Below are positions 1 to 8,363 of a DNA stretch of 64,000 nt, in pieces. Under the pieces are notes generated by a model. The model did not search any database. It saw only the letters and a list, made by a program, of their open reading frames with translations, and was not told the DNA's origin. Origin of the DNA: Myroides marinus (GTDB taxonomy: Bacteria; Bacteroidota; Bacteroidia; Flavobacteriales; Flavobacteriaceae); the NCBI RefSeq assembly GCF_900109075.1, contig NZ_FNYS01000017.1:1-64000 (forward strand). Reading direction: 5' to 3'. Every line of letters begins with the position of its first letter. Within the stretch, counting starts at the first letter, position 1. The translations under genes and the position numbers were made by a program.

Positions 1-306
1 ACAAACTTTGATATTCAGATAGCGCAAACAACTATTGTGTTTATACAGTATTTACTCATAAGTATCCGTTATAGAATGGAAGCTTATGAAACTATTGGAG
101 GTCTATTTAAAGACCTCAAGCAAGATTATATTGAAAACAAATTGAACGTTAGATTATTAGCTGTAGTAGCCTTAATACTTGATGTTTTGGAAAAACTAGT
201 AGAGTCTATTGATATTCATGATATTACAACTAAAATAATTGATAATATTGAATCTTTTGGACTTTTATCCAATAATTATCACTTTAAATATCAGGCTACT
301 ACGTGA
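1..306 (+). mobile_element. C-terminal end of a DDE transposase (IS4-like), cut by the window edge
   Basis: The frame is open from base 1 to the TGA at 304-306, so this is the tail of a longer protein. The only internal start is a GTG at 37. The segment reading YETIGGLFKD, followed by a helical tail, matches what I remember of the C-terminus of IS4-type DDE transposases in Bacteroidota; this is family knowledge, not a search. The catalytic DDE residues lie outside the window. It sits directly against a truncated arsC gene, so the element probably inserted there. I could not identify a terminal inverted repeat at its right end. It could also be a decayed copy. Confidence 0.6.
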
Positions 307-312
307 AAGTAA

Positions 313-669
313 ATTGGTGCGAAACTTGAGTTAGTATTAAAAGAACAAGGGTTTATTATAGATATAATATCAAGTGGTGCAAATCCTATATATGTAATTA
401 AATATCAGGATAATTATCGCTCAATAATAGGTTTTTCTAAACGTTTTGATTCACCATTCAACCCAAAAAGTGATTATGTTGCGGTGATGACTTGTTCTCA
501 GGCAGATGAGGGATGTCCTTATATTGCAGGTGCTAATCTGCGTTTACCTATTATGTATGAAGATCCAAAAATATCAGATGGAACTGAAGAACAAATGAAG
601 GTATATAGAGATAGAAGTTTAGAGATAGGCGCAGAGATGTTTTATGTAATGTCTCAAATTAAAAAATAA
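313..669 (+). pseudogene. arsC: arsC remnant (LMW protein-tyrosine-phosphatase-like arsenate reductase), N-terminus missing
   Basis: After a TAA at 310-312 the frame is open to 669 and reads like the C-terminal 118 residues of the roughly 200-residue flavobacterial arsenate reductase/protein-tyrosine phosphatase. Recognisable blocks are IIGFSKRFD, FNPKSDY, VMTCSQADEGCP and YEDPKISDGT. The N-terminal half, which should carry the CxxxxxR phosphate-binding loop, is replaced by the transposase tail ending at 306. The first ATG in frame is at 484, inside the conserved core, so a functional product is unlikely. The acr3 start codon follows 5 bases after the stop, so the two once formed an ars operon. 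Truncation by the neighbouring insertion is my inference. Confidence 0.75.
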
Positions 670-674
670 GAGGT

Positions 675-1709
675 ATGCAAGTAAGAATGAAATTTTTAGA
701 CAGATATCTTACGCTTTGGATTTTCATTGCGATGATCTTAGGTGTTACTGTTGGTTATCTGTATCCAGGTATTCAAGAGGCTATGGAAGTAGTTTCTATA
801 GGAAGTACTAATATGCCTTTAGCGATTGGGTTAATCGTTATGATGTATCCTCCCTTAGCTAAAGTTGATTATAGTTTGTTGCCAAAAGCGTTTAAAGACA
901 AAAGGGCTTTGTCAGCCTCTTTATTGCTCAACTGGGTAGTAGGACCTATACTTATGTTTGTATTAGCGATAATCTTTCTTAGAGAGCATCCTGACTATAT
1001 GATAGGAGTGATCTTAATAGGGGTAGCACGCTGCATAGCCATGGTTTTAGTATGGAATGACCTGGCCAAAGGCAATAAAGAATATGCAGCTATGCTCGTG
1101 GCATTAAATAGTGTATTTCAAATTCTGTTTTACAGTGTGTATGTATGGTTATTTGTCAGCGTATTGCCAGCCAAGTTAGGTTTTGCCTCTTATGATGTCA
1201 AGATAGAGATGACAGAGGTGTTACAGAGTGTTTTGATCTATTTAGGAATACCTTTCTTAGCAGGTTTTCTAAGTCATAAATATCTAATTAAATATAAAGG
1301 GCAAGAATGGTACAACCGCAAGTTTATTCCATTTATCTCACCATTTACACTATATGCTTTGTTGTTTACTATCTTTTTGATGTTCTCGTTTAAGGGACAA
1401 CAAATTGTAGAGTTACCAATGGAAGTAGTAAGAGTAGGAGTGCCCTTAGTTATTTACTTCGCCTTGATGTTTGTGGTTAGTTTCTTTATGAATTATAGAA
1501 TGAAGTTGCCTTATGATCACAATGCTGCTATATCGTTTACTGCTGCAGGGAACAACTTTGAGTTGGCGATAGCCATTGCTATTGCTGTGTTTGGGATACA
1601 TTCTCCTCAGGCTTTTGTGGGGGTAATAGGGCCATTAGTAGAAGTCCCAGTATTAATAGGTTTGGTGAGATTAAGTTTGTATTGGAAGAAGAAATATTAT
1701 AAAGAATAG
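675..1709 (+). CDS. acr3: ACR3-family arsenite efflux permease
   Basis: This is a 344-residue inner-membrane protein of about ten hydrophobic segments, the usual length for ACR3 (bile acid:sodium symporter superfamily). Signature stretches include FLDRYLTLWIF at the N-terminus, GVARCIAMVLVWNDLA, with the family's conserved cysteine, near residue 115, and a conserved AAGNNFELAIAIAIA block near residue 290. ACR3 exports As(III), the product of arsenate reductase, by proton antiport. An alternative ATG lies at 687, but 675 is preferred because of the purine-rich TAAGAGGT just upstream. Its reductase partner arsC directly upstream is broken, so the cell may keep arsenite export but would need another arsenate reductase. 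A strong terminator follows. Confidence 0.93.
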   Translation: MQVRMKFLDRYLTLWIFIAMILGVTVGYLYPGIQEAMEVVSIGSTNMPLAIGLIVMMYPPLAKVDYSLLPKAFKDKRALSASLLLNWVVGPILMFVLAIIFLREHPDYMIGVILIGVARCIAMVLVWNDLAKGNKEYAAMLVALNSVFQILFYSVYVWLFVSVLPAKLGFASYDVKIEMTEVLQSVLIYLGIPFLAGFLSHKYLIKYKGQEWYNRKFIPFISPFTLYALLFTIFLMFSFKGQQIVELPMEVVRVGVPLVIYFALMFVVSFFMNYRMKLPYDHNAAISFTAAGNNFELAIAIAIAVFGIHSPQAFVGVIGPLVEVPVLIGLVRLSLYWKKKYYKE

Positions 1710-1725
1710 GTTATTTATAAGTGAG

Positions 1726-1753
1726 AAGACTGTTGTGACGACAGTCTTTTTTT
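1726..1753 (+). terminator. Rho-independent terminator after acr3
   Basis: An 8-bp stem (AAGACTGT / ACAGTCTT, 1726-1733 and 1741-1748) encloses a 7-base loop and is followed by a run of T. It ends the ars unit 17 bases past the acr3 stop codon. Confidence 0.85.
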
Positions 1754-2360
1754 GTTGGGGTAGATATTTATGTTTTTCAAAAAAAGTACACTGTTTTTTT
1801 TATTTTTAGACAAATTATGAGCTTTTTAAAGAGGTAAAGTAGGCCTTAATTGTTACTTTTTTTATGAAATAAGCTTAAATCAACACTTTTAGAGGGTATA
1901 GATAAAAAAAGTGAATAACTTTTTTTAAAGTAATTTTTTATTAAGTAATTGATTTTTAATGTTTTATTTGTTTTTAGGCCATTTTACATTCTAATGCAGT
2001 ATGCTCTCTATCCCTTATAAAATAAAGAATTCATACTAGTTTGCTGGACAGTTCTTGGACAATACGCCGTATTTAGTGGGCAAGAGAGGCTGTTTGTCGA
2101 ATAATTGACCTTTTATTGATATTGTATTGTCCTATAAGGGAGAATGCCTGTTACTTTTTAAATAGCCGATAGATATTTAGAAGGATGAAGTGATTTAGAT
2201 ATTTCACTTTAGCATAGAGTAAATAGATACACGCTTAATAATAGAAAATATAAGGAGCTTTGATTTATAGAAGTGTTTTGAGGTATTGTGTGTATTATGA
2301 AAAAATCGTATTCTTTTTTTTTATGTATCTTGGAGTATTATAAAAACATAGAACTATAGT
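1754..2360. other. Long AT-rich intergenic region, no gene seen
   Basis: There are about 600 bases without a convincing ORF on either strand. The region holds poly-T and poly-A tracts and one copy of a 115-bp repeat (2018-2132, minus orientation). Directly before the next gene lies a weak -7-like TATCTTGG near 2327. Nothing else could be identified. Confidence 0.5.
2018..2132 (-). repeat. Intergenic repeat copy 1 (pairs with 21422-21536)
   Basis: The reverse complement of this stretch aligns without gaps over 115 bp to 21422-21536, with 77 identities by hand count. The best conserved blocks are GGACAATA at one end, then CTAAA, then GTATTGTCCA-n-GAA-n-TGTCCA, and TATTTTA at the other end. GGACAATA and TATTGTCC are also complementary to each other across about 60 bases, so each copy can form a stem. 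This copy lies upstream of the secreted peptidase gene. Confidence 0.6.
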
Positions 2361-3767
2361 ATGAAGAATGTTTATTTATTGTTATTTGTTTGTTTTACAG
2401 TATTTCATACTGTTGCTCAAGAGAAGGCACCATTAATAACAGGTAAAGTTAATATCTCAATAAAAGAAGGAACCTTCGATTGTGACCTAACTTTGTCAGA
2501 TATACCTGCTATAAAGAACTATTATATTCGTCTAAATTCAGGAATGAATCCTTTGCATTTTAGAAGTAAAGAGCCTAATGATTTTCTGATTTATGCTAAT
2601 AAATCATTTCAAGATTCTACTTCAACAGGAGAATCATTAGCGTATTATTTTAGAAGTAATACTAAAACTAGTAAGTTTATACCTAAATCTTTACAAATTC
2701 GATATGTGGGGAAATTTCCTGTAGCTACTGATACTATTGCTAATTATAGTAGAGTAGATTGGAAAGGTAATATAGCATTTAATCAAAATTCACTTAGAGT
2801 AGATGGAAATCAATCTGCATGGTATCCAGTTTTGTATGATATTGATAAAGATTTTACATATGAAAAGGTACGATACGATATTGAGTTAGTATGCAATGAT
2901 TGTACAACGCTTTATATCAATGGAAATATACCAGTGCAAGGAAAGTTTCATCGTTTTAAAAGTGCTGTACCACAAGAATTAGCTCTCTTTATAGGAGATT
3001 ATAAATATTCGAAGTTTGATAAGACTTATGTGTTAAACCCAGATATTGATGATAGTAAACTTAAAGAGTTTGGTGATTTAATAGAGTCCTTTAAAAGTTA
3101 TTATACATCTAAGTTAAATATCCCATTCGATCAAGCTACTGTTTTTATTAATACAACTCCTACATCTAAGAATAATGCTTGGATGTTTGTAACATACCCT
3201 AGTATTTATACGATTGGTTGGGGAGATAATGGGCTGAAGAGTTTGTTTAATCCTAAGATTCAGGATTGGTATAGACCCTTTATGGCACATGAGTTAGGAC
3301 ACTATTATTTTGGTACTTATAAAGTGTTTAATTCTGAGTTGGGAGATATGATGAGTGAAGGATTTGCTGAATATTTATCCTTACAATTAACGAAGGAGTT
3401 ATTAGGTAAGGATAGTTATCAAAAGAATATGACTAAAAAGATTAATGATTTACAACAGTTTAAGGAAGAGGTGATTCCTTTTGGGGCAGTAAAGTCTCAG
3501 AAGGATTACTTAAATAGGGAACTATATGTTTATTATTATGCACCATTAATGTTTGAAGCGGTCCAAAAAGAAATTGGAGATAAGCAAATGTGGAAATGGC
3601 TAGCAACTATTCTTAAGACAGAAACTACTTTTACTAACTACGAATTTTTATGTAATACATTAAAGGAAACAATTAAGGATGACAAAAAGTTTGCAGAGAT
3701 AAAGTCGAAGTATTTTGAAAGTAATAGATCTGTTGATAATGCTGTAGAAAAAATTAATGGAAAATAA
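2361..3767 (+). CDS. Secreted M1-like gluzincin metallopeptidase
   Basis: The 468-residue product starts with a typical signal peptide (hydrophobic residues 3-18, then VAQE), so it is exported. Residues 310-314 read HELGH, and Glu333 in SEGFAEY follows 18 residues after the second histidine, exactly the HExxH-x18-E zinc site of family M1 aminopeptidases. Only the catalytic half is recognisable. The N-terminal 200 residues look like a divergent beta-rich M1 N-terminal domain, and the protein is shorter than full M1 enzymes (about 600-900 residues). The substrate is unknown. It stands alone, with long intergenic DNA upstream and 165 bases before the next gene. Confidence 0.8.
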   Translation: MKNVYLLLFVCFTVFHTVAQEKAPLITGKVNISIKEGTFDCDLTLSDIPAIKNYYIRLNSGMNPLHFRSKEPNDFLIYANKSFQDSTSTGESLAYYFRSNTKTSKFIPKSLQIRYVGKFPVATDTIANYSRVDWKGNIAFNQNSLRVDGNQSAWYPVLYDIDKDFTYEKVRYDIELVCNDCTTLYINGNIPVQGKFHRFKSAVPQELALFIGDYKYSKFDKTYVLNPDIDDSKLKEFGDLIESFKSYYTSKLNIPFDQATVFINTTPTSKNNAWMFVTYPSIYTIGWGDNGLKSLFNPKIQDWYRPFMAHELGHYYFGTYKVFNSELGDMMSEGFAEYLSLQLTKELLGKDSYQKNMTKKINDLQQFKEEVIPFGAVKSQKDYLNRELYVYYYAPLMFEAVQKEIGDKQMWKWLATILKTETTFTNYEFLCNTLKETIKDDKKFAEIKSKYFESNRSVDNAVEKINGK

Positions 3768-3932
3768 ATGTTTCCTATTGTACTTGATTTAAGCTATTAA
3801 GAAAGAATACCTATAGCCTATACTTATTATACGAATACTGTTTAAATAATATTGTTTACCGACAAATTGAATATCTTGAGTGAATAGAAAATATTATTTT
3901 TAACCCTTTAACCAAACAATAAGTAAAAGGTA

Positions 3933-4730
3933 ATGGATGCAAAAAAAGATTATATAGAAGTAAATAAGAAAACTTGGAATGAGAAGGTGGCTTTACACGT
4001 GGATTCTGAGTTCTATAATATGAAAGATTTCTTAGCAGGAGAGACTTCTCTGAATGAGATCGAATTAAACTTGTTAGGTGATATTAAAGGCAAGAAAATA
4101 TTGCACTTGCAGTGTCATTTTGGGCAAGATACACTATCGTTGGCAAGAATGGGAGCTGAGGTTACAGGAGTAGATTTATCAGATAAAGCTGTAGAAAAAG
4201 GACGCGAATTAGCAGAGCAATTAGGCTTAAATGCTCGATTTATTTGTAGTGATGTGTATAAATTACCAGAGGTGTTAGAGGAGCAGTTTGATATTGTCTA
4301 TACTAGTTATGGGGTTATTGGATGGTTGCCAGATATGAATAAATGGGCTGAGGTAGTTTCTAAGTTTGTCAAACCAGGAGGTAAGTTTGTTTTTGTAGAG
4401 TTCCACCCTTTTGTATGGATGTATGATTATGATTTTACTAAGGTAGATTACTCTTACTTTAATGTGGAGGATATCGTAGAGACAGAAAGTGGAACCTATG
4501 CAGACAGAAGTGCAGATGTACAGTTAAAGAGTGTTAGCTGGAATCATAGTATTGCTGAGGTGGTACAGAGTTTAGTAGATCATCAATTGCAAATAAAGAC
4601 TTTCGAAGAGCATAATTATTCTCCTTATTCTTGTTTTAATCATGTAGTAGAGATAGCTCCTAAGAAGTTTCAGATAGCTCCTTTTGGTGATAAAGTGCCA
4701 TTGGTCTATGCTATAGTAGCGAGTAAATAA
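3933..4730 (+). CDS. Class I SAM-dependent methyltransferase
   Basis: This 265-residue cytoplasmic protein has a Rossmann methyltransferase core. Motif I is near residues 55-66 (ILHLQCHFGQDT), an acidic motif II is in VTGVDLS, then FICSDVYKLPE, and FDIVYTSYGVIGWLPD corresponds to motif IV. The last 90 residues (EFHPFVWMYDYDF and following) form a family-specific cap. Close relatives in Bacteroidota are annotated only as class I SAM methyltransferases, and the substrate is unknown. It appears monocistronic, with AT-rich spacers on both sides. I see no truncation or frameshift. Confidence 0.88.
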   Translation: MDAKKDYIEVNKKTWNEKVALHVDSEFYNMKDFLAGETSLNEIELNLLGDIKGKKILHLQCHFGQDTLSLARMGAEVTGVDLSDKAVEKGRELAEQLGLNARFICSDVYKLPEVLEEQFDIVYTSYGVIGWLPDMNKWAEVVSKFVKPGGKFVFVEFHPFVWMYDYDFTKVDYSYFNVEDIVETESGTYADRSADVQLKSVSWNHSIAEVVQSLVDHQLQIKTFEEHNYSPYSCFNHVVEIAPKKFQIAPFGDKVPLVYAIVASK

Positions 4731-4760
4731 GAGGTTGTTTAGTAGTTTGCAGTTTTATTT

Positions 4761-4791
4761 TTGTTGAGATTGATAAGGATTAGTAAATTTG
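4761..4791 (+). promoter_or_regulatory. Bacteroidota-type promoter for the AAA ATPase gene
   Basis: A TAAATTTG at 4784-4791 matches the TAnnTTTG -7 consensus. TTG triplets stand 20 and 23 bases upstream (4764 and 4761), the expected place for the -33 element. The predicted transcript would have an untranslated leader of about 125 bases that includes a small hairpin (ATAAGC / GCTTAT near 4802-4824). Confidence 0.5.
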
Positions 4792-4922
4792 TAGTTCTGA
4801 ATAAGCGGTGTGTTTCTGCTTATATAACTTCATTTAGAGAAGAGTGTAGGTGCTACTACAGTTATTACTTCTCAGTTTTCCTAAGGTTACAAGTATCAAG
4901 TTATTAATCAAACTGTAAACAA

Positions 4923-5495
4923 ATGAGTGTACCACCATTTTATATATTTACAGGTGGACCCGGTAGTGGTAAAACCACCTTATTAGCTGCTTTAGAAGAT
5001 AGAGGGTATCAAGTGATTCCTGAAGTAGGAAGAGCAATTATACAGAGAGAACAGATTGTTTTAGATAGTGAAGTATTGCCTTGGAAGAATAAACAAATGT
5101 TTTATGAGGCGATGCTGAATACTTCTATTCAAGATTATCAATACTGTTCTAAAGAAAAGATAGTGCTTTGGGATAGAGGTATTATAGATAGCATTGGTTA
5201 TGCGACTTTAGAAGATCTAATTATTAGTGAACAGCATATAAAAGTCTCCAAAGAGTTAAGCTATCAAGAGATTGTGTTTATGCTTCCACCTTGGCAAGAA
5301 ATATACACACAAGACAAAGAGCGCAAACAGGATATGGCTGTAGCTATACAGACCTATGAAGTAATGAAAAATACGTACCAGCAAATGGGGTATACGTTAG
5401 TAGAAGTGCCTAAAGGTACCGTAGAAGAGCGTGTAGAATTTGTAGTTGAGGTATTAAATAAGAGTGAATATGAAAGAAATAATAGAAACAGATAG
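4923..5495 (+). CDS. AAA-type P-loop ATPase (AAA_28-like)
   Basis: A 190-residue cytoplasmic NTPase. The Walker A motif GGPGSGKTT is at residues 11-19. A Walker-B-like stretch, KIVLWDRGIIDSIGY, lies near residue 80, where the DRG pattern is typical of nucleoside-kinase-like AAA_28 proteins. The family is found across Bacteroidota and is suspected to phosphorylate or regulate small molecules, but no substrate is established. The 3' end overlaps the following GNAT gene by 26 bases, so the two are co-transcribed and possibly translationally coupled. Confidence 0.85.
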   Translation: MSVPPFYIFTGGPGSGKTTLLAALEDRGYQVIPEVGRAIIQREQIVLDSEVLPWKNKQMFYEAMLNTSIQDYQYCSKEKIVLWDRGIIDSIGYATLEDLIISEQHIKVSKELSYQEIVFMLPPWQEIYTQDKERKQDMAVAIQTYEVMKNTYQQMGYTLVEVPKGTVEERVEFVVEVLNKSEYERNNRNR

Positions 5496-5991
5496 AGTGG
5501 TTATTCGTCCTATAGAAGAGGGAGATGTAGAGGGAATGTATATTTTGGATAGCGATAGTCGCGTACAGGAGTTTTTAGGTAAACATCCTATAGGTAGTAA
5601 AGAAGAAGCTCTAAATATGATTCGATTTATCAGAAAACAATACGAGGATTTTGGTATTGGGCGTTGGGCAGTGATAGAGAAAGATACTAATACTTTTATA
5701 GGTTGGACGGGGTTGAAGTATATAGGAAATGGAGAGAATGGTGTGAAAGAGTATTTAGATTTAGGATACCGATTTATATATGATGCTTGGGGTAAAGGGT
5801 ATGCAACCGAAACTGCAAAGGCTTGTTTAACCTATGCAGAGAAGCATCTGACAGAATTGCCTATACATGCTATTTCAGAAGTCGGGAATGAAGGTTCTAA
5901 ACATGTACTAGAAAAAGTAGGTTTTGAGGCAGTTAGTACGTTTTTATATGAGAATGTACCACATTTTTGGTATATTCGAGTAAAGAAGTAA
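5470..5991 (+). CDS. GNAT-family N-acetyltransferase (RimJ/RimL-like)
   Basis: A 173-residue acetyltransferase with the RimJ/RimL-type opening TDRVVIRPIEEGDVEGMY. The acetyl-CoA binding stretch is LGYRFIYDAWGKGYATETAKA (about residues 93-112), followed by ISEVGNEGSKHVLEKVGFE, the usual N-x-x-S-x-x-x-L-E-K-x-G-F signature. I take the ATG at 5470 rather than the GTG two codons earlier. It overlaps the upstream ATPase gene and is followed 22 bases later by a Crp-type regulator in the same direction. The target could be a small molecule, an antibiotic or a protein N-terminus; nothing in the sequence decides this. Confidence 0.85.
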   Translation: MKEIIETDRVVIRPIEEGDVEGMYILDSDSRVQEFLGKHPIGSKEEALNMIRFIRKQYEDFGIGRWAVIEKDTNTFIGWTGLKYIGNGENGVKEYLDLGYRFIYDAWGKGYATETAKACLTYAEKHLTELPIHAISEVGNEGSKHVLEKVGFEAVSTFLYENVPHFWYIRVKK

Positions 5992-6013
5992 AAACGCTAT
6001 AAAGAAGGATGCT

Positions 6014-6574
6014 ATGAATATGTTAATCAGATTATTCGAGCAATATGGGTATTTATCACCAATGTGCAAAGAGGCATTGGAGAAGAATACTCAAATATTT
6101 CATAAGAGAAAGGGAGAGTATCTATTAAAGAAAGGGCAACTTTCGGGGAGTCTCTATGTTTTAGAAGAAGGTTTTGTGCGAGGTTTTTACATGCATAATG
6201 ACCAAGAGATAGATGTATGGTTTGCTTTTGAGCAGACTATAATGGGGTCTACTTATCAGATGTATAAGAGTAAGGCTTCTCTTGAGTTTATACAGTGTAT
6301 GGAAGATTGTGTAGTACATGCTATTCCCAATCAGGTATTGTTTCGATTCTTTAAAGAATATCCAGAGCTTAATCTAATATCTAGACGTTCTACAGAAGAC
6401 TATTGTCTTCAATTAGAAGATAGAGCTTTTCAGCTGCAAACGATGTCTGCTACTGAGCGATATCACAGACTCTTAAAAGACTTAGGAAGTGATGTAAACA
6501 GAATACCGCTAGGTAATGTAGCTTCTTATCTTGGGATCTCTCAAGAGACATTAAGTAGAATCAGACGAATTTGA
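6014..6574 (+). CDS. Crp/Fnr-family transcriptional regulator
   Basis: A 186-residue protein. Residues about 20-115 form a cyclic-nucleotide-binding-like beta roll (KKGQLSGSLYVLEEGFVRGFY). A linker helix follows, then a short helix-turn-helix at the end (VASYLGISQETLSRIRRI). It lacks the arginine-rich phosphate-binding cassette of true CRP, as is usual for Bacteroidota members of this family, so the ligand is unknown. A terminator and then an SMR efflux gene follow immediately. In flavobacteria, Crp-like regulators often sit next to small efflux pumps, so it may control that gene (inference). Confidence 0.87.
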   Translation: MNMLIRLFEQYGYLSPMCKEALEKNTQIFHKRKGEYLLKKGQLSGSLYVLEEGFVRGFYMHNDQEIDVWFAFEQTIMGSTYQMYKSKASLEFIQCMEDCVVHAIPNQVLFRFFKEYPELNLISRRSTEDYCLQLEDRAFQLQTMSATERYHRLLKDLGSDVNRIPLGNVASYLGISQETLSRIRRI

Positions 6575-6585
6575 CATATATCAAA

Positions 6586-6616
6586 AAAGTAGCCCTCTAA
6601 TGAGGGCTATTTTTGT
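6586..6616 (+). terminator. Rho-independent terminator after the Crp-like gene
   Basis: A perfect 7-bp stem, AGCCCTC / GAGGGCT (6591-6597 and 6602-6608), has a 4-base TAAT loop. It is flanked by an A run upstream and ATTTTT downstream. Confidence 0.85.
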
Positions 6617-6635
6617 GCTGTAAACTAAATGATAT

Positions 6636-6968
6636 ATGAAGAATTTTATGTTTTTAGCAGTAGCTATCGTTTGTGAAGTAATAGGAACAAGTGCTTTAAA
6701 AGCATCAGAGCAATTTTCTAAGTTATGGCCTAGTGTATTGACTGTAGTGATGTATGCAGCTGCTTTTTACTGTCTGAGTCAAACATTGCGCACTATTCCA
6801 GTAGGCATAGCTTATGCAATATGGTCTGGAGTAGGAATTGTTTTAGTAACTTTGATTGCTATAGTTTTATATAACCAAAAGCCTGATGTACCTGCTATCT
6901 TAGGCTTAGGATTGATTATAGCTGGGGTGGTGGTTATTAATGTGTTCTCTAAGATGAGTGCTCACTAA
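6636..6968 (+). CDS. SMR-family multidrug efflux transporter (EmrE/QacE-like)
   Basis: A 110-residue, four-helix inner-membrane protein of the standard SMR length. The essential membrane-embedded glutamate is at position 14 (AIVCEVIGTSALKAS), and the family motif AYAIWSGVG lies near residues 60-68. SMR proteins form antiparallel dimers that exchange protons for cationic drugs, or guanidinium in the Gdx subgroup. The AYAIWSG motif and general sequence suggest the Qac/EmrE subgroup. The gene is 60 bases downstream of the Crp-like gene but beyond a terminator, so it probably has its own promoter. A DUF4269 gene follows after 21 bases. Confidence 0.92.
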   Translation: MKNFMFLAVAIVCEVIGTSALKASEQFSKLWPSVLTVVMYAAAFYCLSQTLRTIPVGIAYAIWSGVGIVLVTLIAIVLYNQKPDVPAILGLGLIIAGVVVINVFSKMSAH

Positions 6969-6989
6969 GCGTTAAAAGCTTTCAAAAAT

Positions 6990-7532
6990 ATGATGAGTAA
7001 TATTGACTTTAGAAATTTAAATTATTTACTTGATGGAAATCAGATACAACAACGCATTTTTACTGTTTTAAAGCAGTATAAGGTAATGGAATTATTGGAT
7101 CGTTATGATCCCGTACTTATTGGTACCTTTCCGATAGATATAGCTATAGAAGGAAGTGATTTAGATATCGCTTGTTGTTATAAAGATAAAGCGGAGTTTG
7201 TTTCCACTGTTCATACTGCTTTTGGAAAAGAGGTAGGTTTTGAATTAGCTGAGGTAACAATTGGTGGAATTGACACTGTGGTAGTCAATTTTGATGTAGT
7301 TGAGTTTCCTATAGAGTTATTTGCACAAGCTATACCTGTCATTGAACAAAATGGCTATAGACATATGCTTATAGAATATGCCATATTAAAAGATAAAGGA
7401 GAAGCTTTTAGACAAGAAATAGTAAAGTTGAAAAAAGCAGGAGTGAAAACAGAGCCTGCTTTTGTACAACTTTTAGGACTAGACGGTAACCCTTATGATA
7501 GTTTATTAAATTATAGTATAAGACATTCTTAA
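6990..7532 (+). CDS. DUF4269 protein, nucleotidyltransferase-like
   Basis: A 180-residue cytoplasmic protein. LIGTFPIDIAIEGSDLDIACCY (about residues 43-64) resembles the GS-x(n)-DxD signature of minimal nucleotidyltransferases, and the whole sequence fits Pfam DUF4269 as I remember it. ELFAQAIPVIEQNGYRHMLIEYAIL is the conserved middle block. Function is unknown. It lies 21 bases after the SMR pump and may share its transcript. It converges on the flavoprotein gene with only 3 bases between the stop codons. A small hairpin (AGACATT / AATGTCT) covers the junction. Confidence 0.75.
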   Translation: MMSNIDFRNLNYLLDGNQIQQRIFTVLKQYKVMELLDRYDPVLIGTFPIDIAIEGSDLDIACCYKDKAEFVSTVHTAFGKEVGFELAEVTIGGIDTVVVNFDVVEFPIELFAQAIPVIEQNGYRHMLIEYAILKDKGEAFRQEIVKLKKAGVKTEPAFVQLLGLDGNPYDSLLNYSIRHS

Positions 7533-7535
7533 TGT

Positions 7536-8264
7536 CTATAATCCCATTTTGCCTTGTATCCAAAAAGGCTGAGTGATTATATTATTAGCTGATACTCCTT
7601 TAGCGCGTAATGCCTTTCTAAACTTCTGAATACTCTTGCCATTTCCCATTAGATAGAATTGCCCGTGAATTAGTTTATTCCAGCGATATGTGTCTATAGA
7701 TTCTAAGTAATCTACAGCAGGATACATCTCTCTGTCTTCAGACTTCTGTATGTATTCCATATAGGGTAGGTGTTCATTTGCGTATAGTAAAGCGTCCTTG
7801 TCTATTTCAAGTAATCCTTCTAGTTTGTGATTGTTCTTTTTCATCATCTCTTGCAGTGCTTTACAAAAACCAATACAGGTATCATCACCATAGAAGAAGT
7901 GATAGTAAGTGTTCTCATCATATACATTTAATCCTCTTGGCAAACTAGTAGTTAGCTTTGCTCCAATAGTGAGTTGTTTAAAATATGCTGTAGCTGGGCC
8001 TTTAGATTTTTGATGAAAGATTACATCAAAGTAACCTTCTGCTACATTAAATGTACTCGGTGTATAATTACGGTACTCTGTATCTGATATTTGCATTAAA
8101 ACGGTTTGACCTACTTCATACTTAGCATTTGATAAATCACCAGTAAAACGTATTCTCAGTAACTCATTAGTCAATTGTTCTTTTTCTGTTACAGTTACTG
8201 TGATAAACATTCTGCTCCAAGCTGTTTTTACTATTGTACCTATTAGTTTTGGAATCTTTGGCAT
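7536..8264 (-). CDS. Siderophore-interacting-type FAD-dependent reductase
   Basis: A 242-residue cytoplasmic flavoprotein. The FAD-binding motif is RNYTPSTF (the RxYTP pattern, near residue 64), and the NAD(P)H-binding-like domain with YLMGNGKSIQKFRKAL is at the C-terminus. Family members (SIP, FAD_binding_9) reduce ferric siderophores to release iron. The protein is somewhat shorter than the ViuB type and fits the shorter Bacteroidota version. An AraC regulator is encoded upstream on the same strand, but a mobile-looking 154-bp element and a terminator lie between them. Iron-dependent regulation is plausible, but no Fur box was recognised. Confidence 0.75.
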   Translation of the reverse strand: MPKIPKLIGTIVKTAWSRMFITVTVTEKEQLTNELLRIRFTGDLSNAKYEVGQTVLMQISDTEYRNYTPSTFNVAEGYFDVIFHQKSKGPATAYFKQLTIGAKLTTSLPRGLNVYDENTYYHFFYGDDTCIGFCKALQEMMKKNNHKLEGLLEIDKDALLYANEHLPYMEYIQKSEDREMYPAVDYLESIDTYRWNKLIHGQFYLMGNGKSIQKFRKALRAKGVSANNIITQPFWIQGKMGL

Positions 8265-8363
8265 ATCTTTCTTTTTTTAGGTTTTAAGCAAATGTCTCTA
8301 AAAAGGTAGAGGTAGAAGTAAAACTTTAGTAGGAGAAGATTGGATAAAAAGAGGTAGGTCTTT

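Noticed and set aside
1778..1812. AAAAAAGTA...GTTTTTTTTATTTTT motif also found at 21627-21660, near the second 115-bp repeat
   Set aside because: It is on the same strand in both places while the 115-bp repeats are inverted relative to each other, so it is not part of the same element; it is low complexity and expected by chance in AT-rich DNA.
7521..7537. AGACATT-CTT-AATGTCT hairpin as a terminator between the DUF4269 and flavoprotein genes
   Set aside because: The stem is short, AT-rich and has no T run on either side.
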